Part shown: piece by piece, positions 15,907-26,868 of the stretch
Position numbering within the stretch: the stretch's first letter is position 1
Layout of the letters: each line of letters starts with the position of its first letter
NCBI RefSeq assembly: GCF_011682055.1
Contig: NZ_JAAQOM010000001.1
Coordinates: 1-64,000, forward strand
Reading direction: 5' to 3'
DNA length: 64,000 nt
Source of the DNA: Telluria antibiotica
Lineage (GTDB): Bacteria > Pseudomonadota > Gammaproteobacteria > Burkholderiales > Burkholderiaceae_D
Program-made: the position numbers and the translations under genes
The notes under the pieces: generated by a model
Told to the model about the DNA's origin: nothing
What the model saw: only the letters and a program-made list of their open reading frames with translations
Databases searched by the model: none

Positions 15907-17055
15907 CTACCACTCCGCGATGCTGCCGTCCGCGTGGCGCCAGACGGGATTGCGCCAGTCCGGCGCGGTGCGGCTCGCCTCGATCACGCGTTCCTCGTCG
16001 ATCTCGACGCCGAGACCCGGCTTCGTCAGCGGCCGGATCCAGCCGCCGCTCAGGCGGAAGTCGTCCTTGTTCTTCACATAGTCCAGCAGGTCGGCACCCT
16101 GGTTGTAGTGGATGCCCATGCTCTGCTCCTGCAGCACGGCGTTGTGGGCGACGAAATCGACGTGCAGGCACGACGCCAGCGCCACCGGTCCGAGCGGGCA
16201 ATGGGGGGCGAGCGCGATGTCGTGCGCCTCGGCCATCGCGGCGATCTTGACGCATTCCGTGATGCCGCCCGCGTGCGACAGGTCGGGCTGCACGATGGCG
16301 AGGCCGCCCCGGTCGAACACGCGCTTGAAGTCGAAGCGCGAGTACATGCGCTCCCCCGCCGCGAGCGGGATCGACGTCGCGTCGGACAGTGTCCGGTAAT
16401 ACTCGTCCTGCTCGGCCAGCACGGGCTCCTCGACGAACAGGGGACGGTACGGCTCCAGTTCGCGCAGCAGCACCTTCGCCATCGGCGCGGACACGCGGCC
16501 GTGGAAGTCGACGCCGAACTCGATCTCGTAGCCGAACTTCGCGCGCACCTCGGCCACGCGGGCGACGGCCTGGTCGACCTTGCGCGCGTTGTCGACGATG
16601 CCCAGCTCCTCGGTGCCGTTCATCTTGAAGGTATCGAACCCGGCCTCGCGCAGCGCGGCGATGCCGGCGATGAGTTCCGCCGGACGGTCGCCGCCCACCC
16701 AGCTGTACGTCTTCATGCGGTCGCGCACGAGACCGCCCAGCAATTCGTACACGGGCTGGCCCAGCACCTTGCCCTTGATGTCCCACAGGGCCTGGTCGAT
16801 GCCGGCGATGGCGCTCATCAGGATCGGGCCGCCCCGATAGAAGCCGGCGCGGTACATCGTCTGCCACAGGTCGTTGATCCGGGCCGGGTCGCGGCCGACG
16901 AGGTAGTCGGACAGCTCGTGCACGGCCGCTTCGACGGTGCGCGCGCGCCCCTCGATGACGGGTTCGCCCCAGCCGGTGACGCCCTCGTCGGTCTCGATCT
17001 TCAGCAGCATCCAGCGCGGCGGGACGCGGTAGGTGGTGAGTCGCGTGATTTTCAT
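15907..17055 (-). CDS. dgoD: D-galactonate dehydratase
   Basis: The 382-residue enolase-superfamily enzyme dehydrates D-galactonate to 2-dehydro-3-deoxygalactonate. Motifs match Dgo[16 protein letters not shown], the metal ligand motifs [16 protein letters not shown] and [12 protein letters not shown], then QPDLSHAGG and the catalytic histidine region [11 protein letters not shown]. Length equals the family norm (382). It is the first gene of a two-gene unit with the SDR dehydrogenase. Its substrate pathway continues with DgoK and DgoA about 5 kb away on the same strand. Confidence 0.95.
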   Translation of the reverse strand: MKITRLTTYRVPPRWMLLKIETDEGVTGWGEPVIEGRARTVEAAVHELSDYLVGRDPARINDLWQTMYRAGFYRGGPILMSAIAGIDQALWDIKGKVLGQPVYELLGGLVRDRMKTYSWVGGDRPAELIAGIAALREAGFDTFKMNGTEELGIVDNARKVDQAVARVAEVRAKFGYEIEFGVDFHGRVSAPMAKVLLRELEPYRPLFVEEPVLAEQDEYYRTLSDATSIPLAAGERMYSRFDFKRVFDRGGLAIVQPDLSHAGGITECVKIAAMAEAHDIALAPHCPLGPVALASCLHVDFVAHNAVLQEQSMGIHYNQGADLLDYVKNKDDFRLSGGWIRPLTKPGLGVEIDEERVIEASRTAPDWRNPVWRHADGSIAEW

Positions 17056-17110
17056 GGGGCCCAGTGTAGCCCCGGTCGGCGCGATTCAAGCATTCGCAAT
17101 CGTGGGCGAT

Positions 17111-17129
17111 CTATACCGTTACGATATAG
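17111..17129. promoter_or_regulatory. Palindromic operator candidate upstream of dgoD
   Basis: CTATACCGT-T-ACGATATAG is a 19-bp dyad with 8 of 9 arm positions paired, 56 bp before the dgoD start. Size and symmetry suit a GntR- or LacI-type repressor. It shares the TATACCGT half-site with the gap before the SDR gene. No matching repressor gene is in the window except possibly the LysR at 10071. Confidence 0.5.
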
Positions 17130-17480
17130 ACACCCCAAGCCGACGCCATGCTACGCCATGCCCAACCCTGTACGTGAAACCACGCGAGCGTCGGCGCGCC
17201 CCGACAGCCGTGGTGGCAACCGACATCGACGATCTTTCTCCGGCCCGCAGCGCCGGCAGCCGCCGCGATACATCGGGATTACCGCCCCGGCATGCACGGC
17301 AATGTGAACCGCAGCATGACTGGAAGTGGTGCGGCCGGCCTCGCGGGCGGACAGCGGAGTCGCGACGTTCTGCCTCGGGGAAGGAAATGTTAAATCGCGG
17401 ATAATACCGCCAGCGCGCAACGGCGTCCACGCGCGGCAGGCGGCACCGCCCACGCTGGAGACAGCGCGGACGCGCGCCGT
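17130..17480. other. Gap between dgoD and the H-NS-like gene
   Basis: About 350 bp without a supported gene. Long frames exist on both strands but have arginine-rich, low-quality translations typical of GC-rich shadow frames. Around 17385-17410 the sequence is more AT-rich (GGAAATGTTAAATCGCGGATAATACC) and may hold a promoter, but no gene follows it rightward until 18001. Confidence 0.4.
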
Positions 17481-17774
17481 TCAGATCTTGAACTCGTCCA
17501 GCGACCTGCCGCAGGCCAACGCCTCCGCGATCCAGCGCGGCTGGCGCCCCCGCCCCGTCCACGTCTGACCGCTGTCGGCCGGGTTGCGATAGCGCGGCAC
17601 CGCCTTCGCGATCAGCGCGTCCAGCGGGATGCCCGCGTCGGCCGCCAGCGCGTGGATGCGGGCGCGCGCGCGCTCCCGCTCGTCGCGCGCGCGGCGCTTG
17701 ATTTCCTGCTCGATTTCGAATTGCAAGCCTTTCAATTCGGCGAGGTCATAACCGGTGAGATCGAAGCGTGCCAT
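17481..17774 (-). CDS. H-NS-family nucleoid-associated protein
   Basis: The 97-residue protein has an N-terminal charged coiled coil (LKGLQFEIEQEIKRRARDE) for oligomerisation and the C-terminal DNA-binding motif YRNPADSGQTWTGRGRQPRW of betaproteobacterial H-NS-like proteins. These bind AT-rich DNA minor grooves and silence acquired genes. It is single-copy in this window and separated from its neighbours, so it is probably an autonomous unit. Confidence 0.93.
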   Translation of the reverse strand: MARFDLTGYDLAELKGLQFEIEQEIKRRARDERERARARIHALAADAGIPLDALIAKAVPRYRNPADSGQTWTGRGRQPRWIAEALACGRSLDEFKI

Positions 17775-18000
17775 GGGTCGATGTCCTTTTGGCAGGAGGG
17801 GAACGGAGCGCCCATTCTACTATGACAAGGGCATATGAATATGTGAACTGCAACGTCGCCGGCGCGCCACATTCTTCCATGCATTTCGACTTTCTGCAAA
17901 GAATTCCGTGTACGATGCCTGTTGGACGTCGGCCCCGATTCCCGGCAGCGTCTCCTCCTGCGGCCCTTGCCTCGCCGCCGTTCACCCGCCTGGAACGGCC

Positions 18001-20673
<2,673 letters not shown>

Positions 20674-20691
20674 GCGGGACTGCCCTCCCCG

Positions 20692-23079
20692 CTACATGTC
20701 GAGGCGGGTGTCACGCCGCAGCATGTCCTGCAGGCCGTCCCGCGCGAGCGCGGCGCTGAAATAATACCCTTGCATCTGGTCGCAGTCGTGGTCGCGCAGG
20801 AACGTCAGCTGCTCGCGCGTCTCGACGCCCTCCGCGATCACCTGCAACTGGAGGTTGTGGCCGAGCGCGATGATGGCGCGCGTGATCACGGCATGGCCAT
20901 TGTGCAGGTCGCCGGTCCCGCCGAGGAAGGAGCGGTCGATCTTGATGCAGTCCACGGGGAAGCGCTGCAGGTGGCTGAGGCTCGAATATCCGGTGCCGAA
21001 ATCGTCGATCGACAGGCGCACGCCCAGCAGCTTGAGCTGGGCCAGCGCCTCGCGCGCCTCTTCCGGGTGGTCCATCAGCTGGCTTTCCGTCACTTCCAGT
21101 TCCAGCCGCCCGGGGGCCACACCATGCCGGGCCAGCGTCTCCGCGAGGCGGTTCACGAAGCGGCGCTGGCGCAGCTGGCGCGCGGACAGGTTCACCGCGA
21201 TCACGAAATCGTCGATGCCCAAAGCGCCGAGCGCCCGCAACGTGCGGCACGCTTCGTCGATCACCCAGTCGCCCAGCGGTACGATCAAGCCCGTCTGCTC
21301 GGCCACGGGGATGAACACGTCCGGCGGGATGATGCCGTCGACGGGATGCTGCCAGCGCACGAGGGCTTCCGCGCCCACGACCCTGCCCGTGCGCAGGTCG
21401 ACCTTCGGCTGGTAGCCGAGCACGAGTTCACGGTTGCGGATCGCCCGGCTCAGGCTCGCTTCCAGCAGCAGGTGCTGGTGCACGACCTGGTTCAACTCAT
21501 CCGAATAGAACTGCACATTGTTGCGGCCCAGCGTCTTCGCGTGGTACATGGCGGCGTCGGCGGCGCGCATGATCTGGTCGACGTTGCGGCCGTCCTGCGG
21601 GAACAGGCTGACGCCGATACTGGTACCCGGCTGGATTTCCTTGCCGTCCACGACGATCGGCGCCGACACCCCCTGGCGGATCCGCTCGACGAGCATGCCC
21701 AGCTGGGCCAGGTCGGGCTGCTCGGCGATCACGAGCACGAATTCGTCGCCGCCGAGACGCGCCACCGTGTCTTCCTCGCGCATGCTGGCGCGCAGGCGCA
21801 GGGCGATCTCGCGCAGCACGGCGTCGCCGGCCTCGTGCCCGAACGTGTCGTTGATGTGCTTGAAATTGTCGAGATCGAGAAAGGCGAGCGCACCCTGCTT
21901 GCGGCGCGCGGTGGCGGAGTCGATCGCGGACTTCAGGCGTTCCTGCAGCAGCGTGCGGTTGGCCAGGCCCGTCAGCGCATCGTGGTGCGCGAGGTGCTGC
22001 AGCCGGCGCTCGTAGTGCTTGGCCTCGGTGACGTCGCTGATCACGCCGACGAAGTGCGTCACCTTGCCCTCCATGCTGGCGACCGGGTCGATGCGCAGGT
22101 CGTTCCAGAAGATCTCGCCGTTCTTGCGGCGGTTGCGCAGCACGGCGCGGACGCTTTGCTGGCGCGCCAGCGCGTCGTGGATCCGCTGCCGCTCGTCCAC
22201 GTCGCAATCGTCGACGCGCATGAAGCGTGGGTTCTTGCCCTTGACCTCGGCCAGCGTATAGCCCGTGATCTGCTCGAACGCGGGGTTCACGTACTCGATC
22301 ACGTTGTCCGCATCCTCGCAGCACGTGATGACGATGGCGTTCACGCTCGAATACATCGCCCGCTCGCGCACGCGCAAGCCGTGTTCCGCTTCCTTGCGCG
22401 CCGTGATGTCCAGCCCGGTACCGAACACGACGGGCAGGCTGCCGAGGTTCGTGCGCGCGCAATGGAACAGGAACGGCGTGCGCTTGCCGTGCCGCCCGAT
22501 GAGATCGGACTCGTGCGACGACGTCCCTTCTTCGAACGCTTCCAGGATCTTTTGCACGATCTTCGCCTGGACGGCCTCGTCGAAGAAATTCTTGACGTTA
22601 TAGGTCGGCAATTCGTCGCTCGTCATCTCGAGCGCGTCTTCCAGCTGGTGATTCCACAGCAGCAGATGCCCGCTCTGGTCGATGACGTAGAACACGCACG
22701 GCAATTCCTCGATGATGTCGGCGATGGGCAGGTCCTGGATGAGCGCGTAGCGCGTGGGGGCAAGGCCGGAGCGCGGCACGACGATCACGCTGTATGTGCC
22801 GGGCTGGTCGGGATCGAGCGATTGCGGGGCGACGGTCACGCGGACGGGCACCCGGCGCCCGTCTGCACAAATCAGTTCGCCCGTCGAGTCGGCGTTGACC
22901 CGGTCCGCGACCCGGTTCACGGCGGCGGCATCGTCGAACGCGATGATCGTGTCGAGCCCGCGATTACGGATGTCCTGCGCGCCATAGCCCGCCAGCTTCT
23001 CGCACGCACGGTTCCAACTCGTGATGGACCCTGTCGCGTCGACGACGAATACGGCGAGGGGCAAAGGCGAAAGGTTCAC
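20692..23079 (-). CDS. PAS-GGDEF-EAL cyclic di-GMP signalling protein
   Basis: The 795-residue protein has three PAS domains (residues about 1-370), a GGDEF domain (RLGGDEFVLVI with REED I-site five residues before) and an EAL domain with GAEALVRWQHP, NLSARQ, DDFGTGYSSL and IKIDRSF, then VIAEGVET. All key motifs are present, so both synthesis and breakdown of cyclic di-GMP are possible; many such proteins act mainly as phosphodiesterases. The GTG at 23079 was chosen over the longer frame because AGGAGG lies six to seven bases upstream and the first PAS begins at once. It faces the diguanylate cyclase across a short convergent gap. Confidence 0.9.
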   Translation of the reverse strand: MNLSPLPLAVFVVDATGSITSWNRACEKLAGYGAQDIRNRGLDTIIAFDDAAAVNRVADRVNADSTGELICADGRRVPVRVTVAPQSLDPDQPGTYSVIVVPRSGLAPTRYALIQDLPIADIIEELPCVFYVIDQSGHLLLWNHQLEDALEMTSDELPTYNVKNFFDEAVQAKIVQKILEAFEEGTSSHESDLIGRHGKRTPFLFHCARTNLGSLPVVFGTGLDITARKEAEHGLRVRERAMYSSVNAIVITCCEDADNVIEYVNPAFEQITGYTLAEVKGKNPRFMRVDDCDVDERQRIHDALARQQSVRAVLRNRRKNGEIFWNDLRIDPVASMEGKVTHFVGVISDVTEAKHYERRLQHLAHHDALTGLANRTLLQERLKSAIDSATARRKQGALAFLDLDNFKHINDTFGHEAGDAVLREIALRLRASMREEDTVARLGGDEFVLVIAEQPDLAQLGMLVERIRQGVSAPIVVDGKEIQPGTSIGVSLFPQDGRNVDQIMRAADAAMYHAKTLGRNNVQFYSDELNQVVHQHLLLEASLSRAIRNRELVLGYQPKVDLRTGRVVGAEALVRWQHPVDGIIPPDVFIPVAEQTGLIVPLGDWVIDEACRTLRALGALGIDDFVIAVNLSARQLRQRRFVNRLAETLARHGVAPGRLELEVTESQLMDHPEEAREALAQLKLLGVRLSIDDFGTGYSSLSHLQRFPVDCIKIDRSFLGGTGDLHNGHAVITRAIIALGHNLQLQVIAEGVETREQLTFLRDHDCDQMQGYYFSAALARDGLQDMLRRDTRLDM

Positions 23080-23322
23080 GGGTTCCTCCTGAGCACCGGC
23101 CGGGCTCGTATTGCATGACGTCCGGCAGGAAAACATCATAGCGCAGTCATGAAAGCCGGGGCGCCGCATTTGCCGTGCATGGCGCGCTGGCCCACCCTCG
23201 CCCTGGTGGCGCTGTTGGAAGTAGTCTGGCGCATCTGTCGGTTAGTTGCAAATTACCCGGACAACGATGCGCCTCTATGATGGGCACCGGGCATGCTTGC
23301 CGCGCCCGATGCCCGCCCCGCT

Positions 23323-24930
23323 TCAGCGCGATGCCTGCGGCGCCAGCGCCTCCGCGCCCGCGCACGCGTCCGCCTGCCCATGCGCGCTGCCCGCCTGGCC
23401 GGACGCGTCGTCCGGGACCGCATCGCGGCGCCGCAGCGCGTAGCGGTTCAGCCCCGCCATATGGATGCGGCACATGTACTCTTCCCAGTCGATCAGCCGG
23501 GCGTCGACGGGATACACCCGCCGCGTCTCTTCCCCGCAGCGCGCGGCCAGCGCCAGCAGGTTCGCGTTGTGGAAGCGGTAGCGCGGATGGGCGTAAAACG
23601 CGAACGTGACCGCCAGCGTGCGCGTCGTCCGCAGCTTTTCCATGGCGCGCGTCGTGCCGGGCGCGCCGACGAGGCGCCGCAGGCCGTTCCACGCGGCCGC
23701 GCCGAGGCCGAACGCGCCCATCACGAAACGGAACGTGCCCTCGCCCACGGTGCGGAAATCGTGCTTTGGCTCCGCATGAAACAGTCTGTCGTACTTCCGC
23801 CAGTTGCGTTTCGATTCCGCCAGCAGCAGGCGGATCAGCTCACCGAGCGCCAACGGATTCGTCGAGCCGCTGCAGCACTGGTAGATGCGCCGGCCCGGCC
23901 CGCCGGACAGCGCTTCCGCGCCCGCCAGCACGATGGCATTGGCGACGAGGTCGACGGGGACGATGTCGATGATGCCCTCGCGCCCCGCGGGGAAGAAGCT
24001 CGTCTTGCCGCGCGCGTAGGCGAGAATGACGGCGTCCGCCACCTTGACGCCCTCGATCCAGCCGGGCGCCGGATCGCGCAAGGTGCTCTCGATGATCGCG
24101 GGCCGCACGATCGTCAGCGTGCGCCCGTGCATCGCGCGCAGCGCGACCTGTTCTCCCAGCCATTTCGTGAACGTGTACGTGTCGTTCCAGCCGTAGCGCT
24201 GGGCCTGGGCGATACCGAGATCGGTCAGGCGGCGGCGCACGCGTTCGGGATCGTCGCCGCGCGCGCGGACGCGGGCGATCTTGCGCTGCAGCGATTCGAT
24301 CAGCGCGTCGACGTCGTACCAGCCGTCGCCATGGCGCGGGATAGCGTCCTTCGCCGCGCCGGCCGGCCCCACGATCTCCTCGCGCATCTCGCCGCGGTTG
24401 TAGCCGTTCACGTAGCAGGTCGAGACGTGCACCAGCGGCGCGTCCGCCACGCGTGCGAACGCGGTCACGTGGCCCAGGCTCAGCGTGTTGATGGCCAAAG
24501 CCTCGTCGAGCGGTTCGCGGAAATCGACGCTGGCGGCCGCGTTCACGACGATGTCCACGCTCTCCGCCAGTGCCGCGAAACGCTCGGCAGACAGGCCGAA
24601 GGCGGGCGCCGTGATCTCGCCCGTCACGCATTCCACGCGCTCGGCGAAGAAGCGCTCCAGCCAGGCCGGCCGCACGCCGCGCAGGTGGTCGAACACGGAC
24701 GATGCCGCGATCTCGCGCTCGAAGCGTGCGCGGGCATCGCCGTGTTCACCCGGGCGGACGAGCAGCAGGACGCGCCCCAGGTCGGGCACGGTCCGCACGA
24801 GCTTTTCCAGCACGACCTTGGCAACGAAGCCCGTCGCGCCCGTCAGCAGGATGCGCTTGCCGGCGAAGGCGTCGCGCGCGTCCGGTACGGCCGCAGCCTC
24901 CAGGGTAGTTCCGGTCATTGAATGCGTCAT
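23323..24930 (-). CDS. Fatty acyl-CoA reductase (alcohol-forming type)
   Basis: The 535-residue protein has an N-terminal extended Rossmann domain with TGATGFVAKVVLEKL (NADPH motif, about residues 28-42), a catalytic serine/tyrosine/lysine set including YTFTKW, and VRPAIIEST. A C-terminal FAR-like domain (about 385-500) follows, with FYAHPRYRFHNANLLAL. This matches bacterial alcohol-forming fatty acyl-CoA reductases, which make fatty alcohols for wax esters. The ATG at 24930 follows GGAGA. No wax ester synthase is adjacent, so the fate of the alcohol is unknown. Confidence 0.82.
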   Translation of the reverse strand: MTHSMTGTTLEAAAVPDARDAFAGKRILLTGATGFVAKVVLEKLVRTVPDLGRVLLLVRPGEHGDARARFEREIAASSVFDHLRGVRPAWLERFFAERVECVTGEITAPAFGLSAERFAALAESVDIVVNAAASVDFREPLDEALAINTLSLGHVTAFARVADAPLVHVSTCYVNGYNRGEMREEIVGPAGAAKDAIPRHGDGWYDVDALIESLQRKIARVRARGDDPERVRRRLTDLGIAQAQRYGWNDTYTFTKWLGEQVALRAMHGRTLTIVRPAIIESTLRDPAPGWIEGVKVADAVILAYARGKTSFFPAGREGIIDIVPVDLVANAIVLAGAEALSGGPGRRIYQCCSGSTNPLALGELIRLLLAESKRNWRKYDRLFHAEPKHDFRTVGEGTFRFVMGAFGLGAAAWNGLRRLVGAPGTTRAMEKLRTTRTLAVTFAFYAHPRYRFHNANLLALAARCGEETRRVYPVDARLIDWEEYMCRIHMAGLNRYALRRRDAVPDDASGQAGSAHGQADACAGAEALAPQASR

Positions 24931-25092
24931 GGTGTCTCCATTGTTGTGGGCCAGGATGCTCCGCGTCGGGCGGAGCGCCGGCGTGGTGGCGCGCCCGGGC
25001 GGCGGCGAAACGCCGTCCCGGCGCACCCCGGCAATTCGGTCATCGGTCGGGCTTGCGGTCGGAAGCGCTGGCGCGCGTTGCGGCGCGCCGTC

Positions 25093-25338
25093 TCAGGCCG
25101 GGTCGCGGCCAGTGGCCGCCCTGGCGCCGGCGTCCGGTGGCTCGTGGCGCACCGGTGCGCCGGCCTGGCGGCCGGAGGTGGAGAAGCCGGAGGCCCCGTG
25201 CGGGTGACGGGAACCGCCGGCTCGGGCCGTGGCGCGCCGTCGTGGGCGCCGTCCGGCGGGACGGCGGGTGGATGCGGCGCCGCACGACGCGCCGGCCCCG
25301 TCGCGGGCCGGCCCTGCGGGCCTGTGGTGGTCTCTCAT
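25093..25338 (-). CDS. Doubtful small basic protein
   Basis: An 81-residue frame (MRDHHRPAGPARDGAGAS...) is preceded by AAGGGG six bases before the ATG, a good ribosome binding site. The translation is rich in Arg, Ala, Gly and Pro, with no recognisable fold. This is what any open frame in such GC-rich DNA gives. It could be a small disordered basic protein in front of the reductase gene or just a chance frame. Confidence 0.25.
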   Translation of the reverse strand: MRDHHRPAGPARDGAGASCGAASTRRPAGRRPRRRATARAGGSRHPHGASGFSTSGRQAGAPVRHEPPDAGARAATGRDPA

Positions 25339-25558
25339 CGTTGCCCCTTCGGTCTTTCCGACCTTTGTTCTTGTATTGCGTGTCTCCTCGCGCCCGATCG
25401 TTGCAGGAACGTCAAGCAGTATTAGAGTAATGGAAAGCATGGATTTCCACGGGCCGGCGCCCTGTCCTTGCGAGCCAAAACACTGGCTTTGCAGGTCATC
25501 GCGTCAATACGGCCCTGCTCAATGCGCTGATTAAATGCGGTCGGCAGCCGGCCGTTCA

Positions 25559-25588
25559 TTGACACTTGCGCCACCCGGAATCGATACT
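25559..25588 (+). promoter_or_regulatory. Sigma-70 promoter candidate for the pectin operon
   Basis: TTGACA (25559-25564), an exact -35 consensus, is followed after 18 bp by GATACT (25583-25588, four of six). It lies 50 bp before the DUF4861 start, the first gene of five closely packed rightward genes. Confidence 0.5.
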
Positions 25589-25637
25589 CGGCGGGCATGC
25601 TGTTCCCGACCCACGACCTCGCACTCACGGACGCACG

Positions 25638-26867
25638 ATGACGCTACCCGCCCGCTTCCACCTGTCGCTCTGCGCATTCGCAGTGACGCTCGCCACCGGC
25701 GCCGCCGCCGCCGACCGCCTGACCATCACCGTCACCAACGATCTCGCCATCGCGCGCCCGGCCGAGACGATCGCCGTGCCGTGGAAAAGCGTCAACGACG
25801 CGCTGCCGCACGCCGGCGTCCAGCACATCGTCGTGAAGGACGCCACCGGCCGCGTGCTGCCGCACCAGGTGACGAACGTGGCGCCGGAAGCGAAAGACCC
25901 GCAGCGCAACGGCGTGGCGTACGGCGAACTGCTGTTCCAGCACGACTTCGCACCCGGCGAGAAGACGGCCACGTTCACCGTCGAACCCAGCGAGGCCGTC
26001 ACGGGGCCGTTTCCGACCAAGGTCTTCGCCCGCATCGTGCCGGAACGCCTGGACGACTTCGCGTGGGAAAACGACAAGGTGGCGCACCGCACGTACGGCC
26101 CCGCCCTCGCCGCGCCGGCGCCGGCCGGTTCCGACAAGGAGGTGCTCAAGACGAGCGGCCTCGATATCTGGTTCAAGCGCGTGCCGTATCCCATCGTCGA
26201 CCGCTGGTACAACGTCGGGCACGACCACTACCACCACGACGAGGGCGAAGGCCTCGACATGTACAACGTCGGCACGACGATGGGCGCCGGCGGGACGGGC
26301 ATCTGGGCCGGCGGCAAGCTCTACTCGGGCATCAACTTCTCGCACTGGAAGGTGCTGGCGAACGGGCCCGTGCGCGCGATCTTCGAGCTGACGTACGACG
26401 GCTGGAACGCGGCGGGCACGCAGGTGTCCGAGGTCAAGCGGTTCACGGTCGACGCGGGCCACGACTTCGACCGCATCGACAGCACGTTCACGTTCGCGGG
26501 CAGCCGTCCGCTGCAGGTGGCCGTCGGCCTGAACAAGGACCCGGCCGACAAGGGCGAGGACGCCAAGGTCACCTTCACGCAGGACGCCGCGGCGAAAGCC
26601 CTCGTGCAATGGGTTGCGCAAAACAGGAGCGGCGATTTCGGCGTCGCCGTGATCATGCCGGCAGCCGGCAGTCCGGCATTCGGTGCCGACGCGCGCAACG
26701 CGTTCATGCTGGCGCCGGCCACGTCCGGCCAGCCGCTGCGCTACTACGTGGGAGCCGCGTGGACGCGCGGGGGCGACATCACGTCCGAGCAGCAGTGGAA
26801 GCGCCATGTCGCCGACGAGGCGGCCCGCGTCGCGGCGCCCGTGCGCGTGACGCTGTCCGCGCACTGA
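25638..26867 (+). CDS. Secreted DUF4861-family protein
   Basis: The 409-residue product has a signal peptide (VTLATGAAAADR, about 1-24) and a long beta-rich domain with DIWFKRVPYPIVDRWYN, HDHYHHDEGEGLDMYNVG and GGKLYSGINFSHWKVL. This resembles DUF4861, a family often found in pectin utilisation clusters of Bacteroidetes and Proteobacteria. The histidine/aspartate-rich HDHYHHDEGEG segment could bind metal. No enzymatic role is established to my knowledge. It is first in an operon with PL26-like, PL9, CE12 and GH43 genes; its stop is one base before the next start. Confidence 0.8.
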   Translation: MTLPARFHLSLCAFAVTLATGAAAADRLTITVTNDLAIARPAETIAVPWKSVNDALPHAGVQHIVVKDATGRVLPHQVTNVAPEAKDPQRNGVAYGELLFQHDFAPGEKTATFTVEPSEAVTGPFPTKVFARIVPERLDDFAWENDKVAHRTYGPALAAPAPAGSDKEVLKTSGLDIWFKRVPYPIVDRWYNVGHDHYHHDEGEGLDMYNVGTTMGAGGTGIWAGGKLYSGINFSHWKVLANGPVRAIFELTYDGWNAAGTQVSEVKRFTVDAGHDFDRIDSTFTFAGSRPLQVAVGLNKDPADKGEDAKVTFTQDAAAKALVQWVAQNRSGDFGVAVIMPAAGSPAFGADARNAFMLAPATSGQPLRYYVGAAWTRGGDITSEQQWKRHVADEAARVAAPVRVTLSAH

Positions 26868-26868
26868 C

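Larger units (their letters stand above)
24931..25637. other. Long GC-rich gap upstream of the reductase and pectin operon
   Basis: About 700 bp between divergent genes. From about 24960 to 25330 the DNA is extremely GC-rich with many short inverted repeats (GCGCCGGC, GGCCGGCC types). Frames here are open in several registers but translate to Arg/Ala/Gly/Pro-rich sequence. From 25340 to 25600 it is ordinary promoter-like DNA. The only candidate gene is the 81-codon frame listed separately. Confidence 0.5.
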
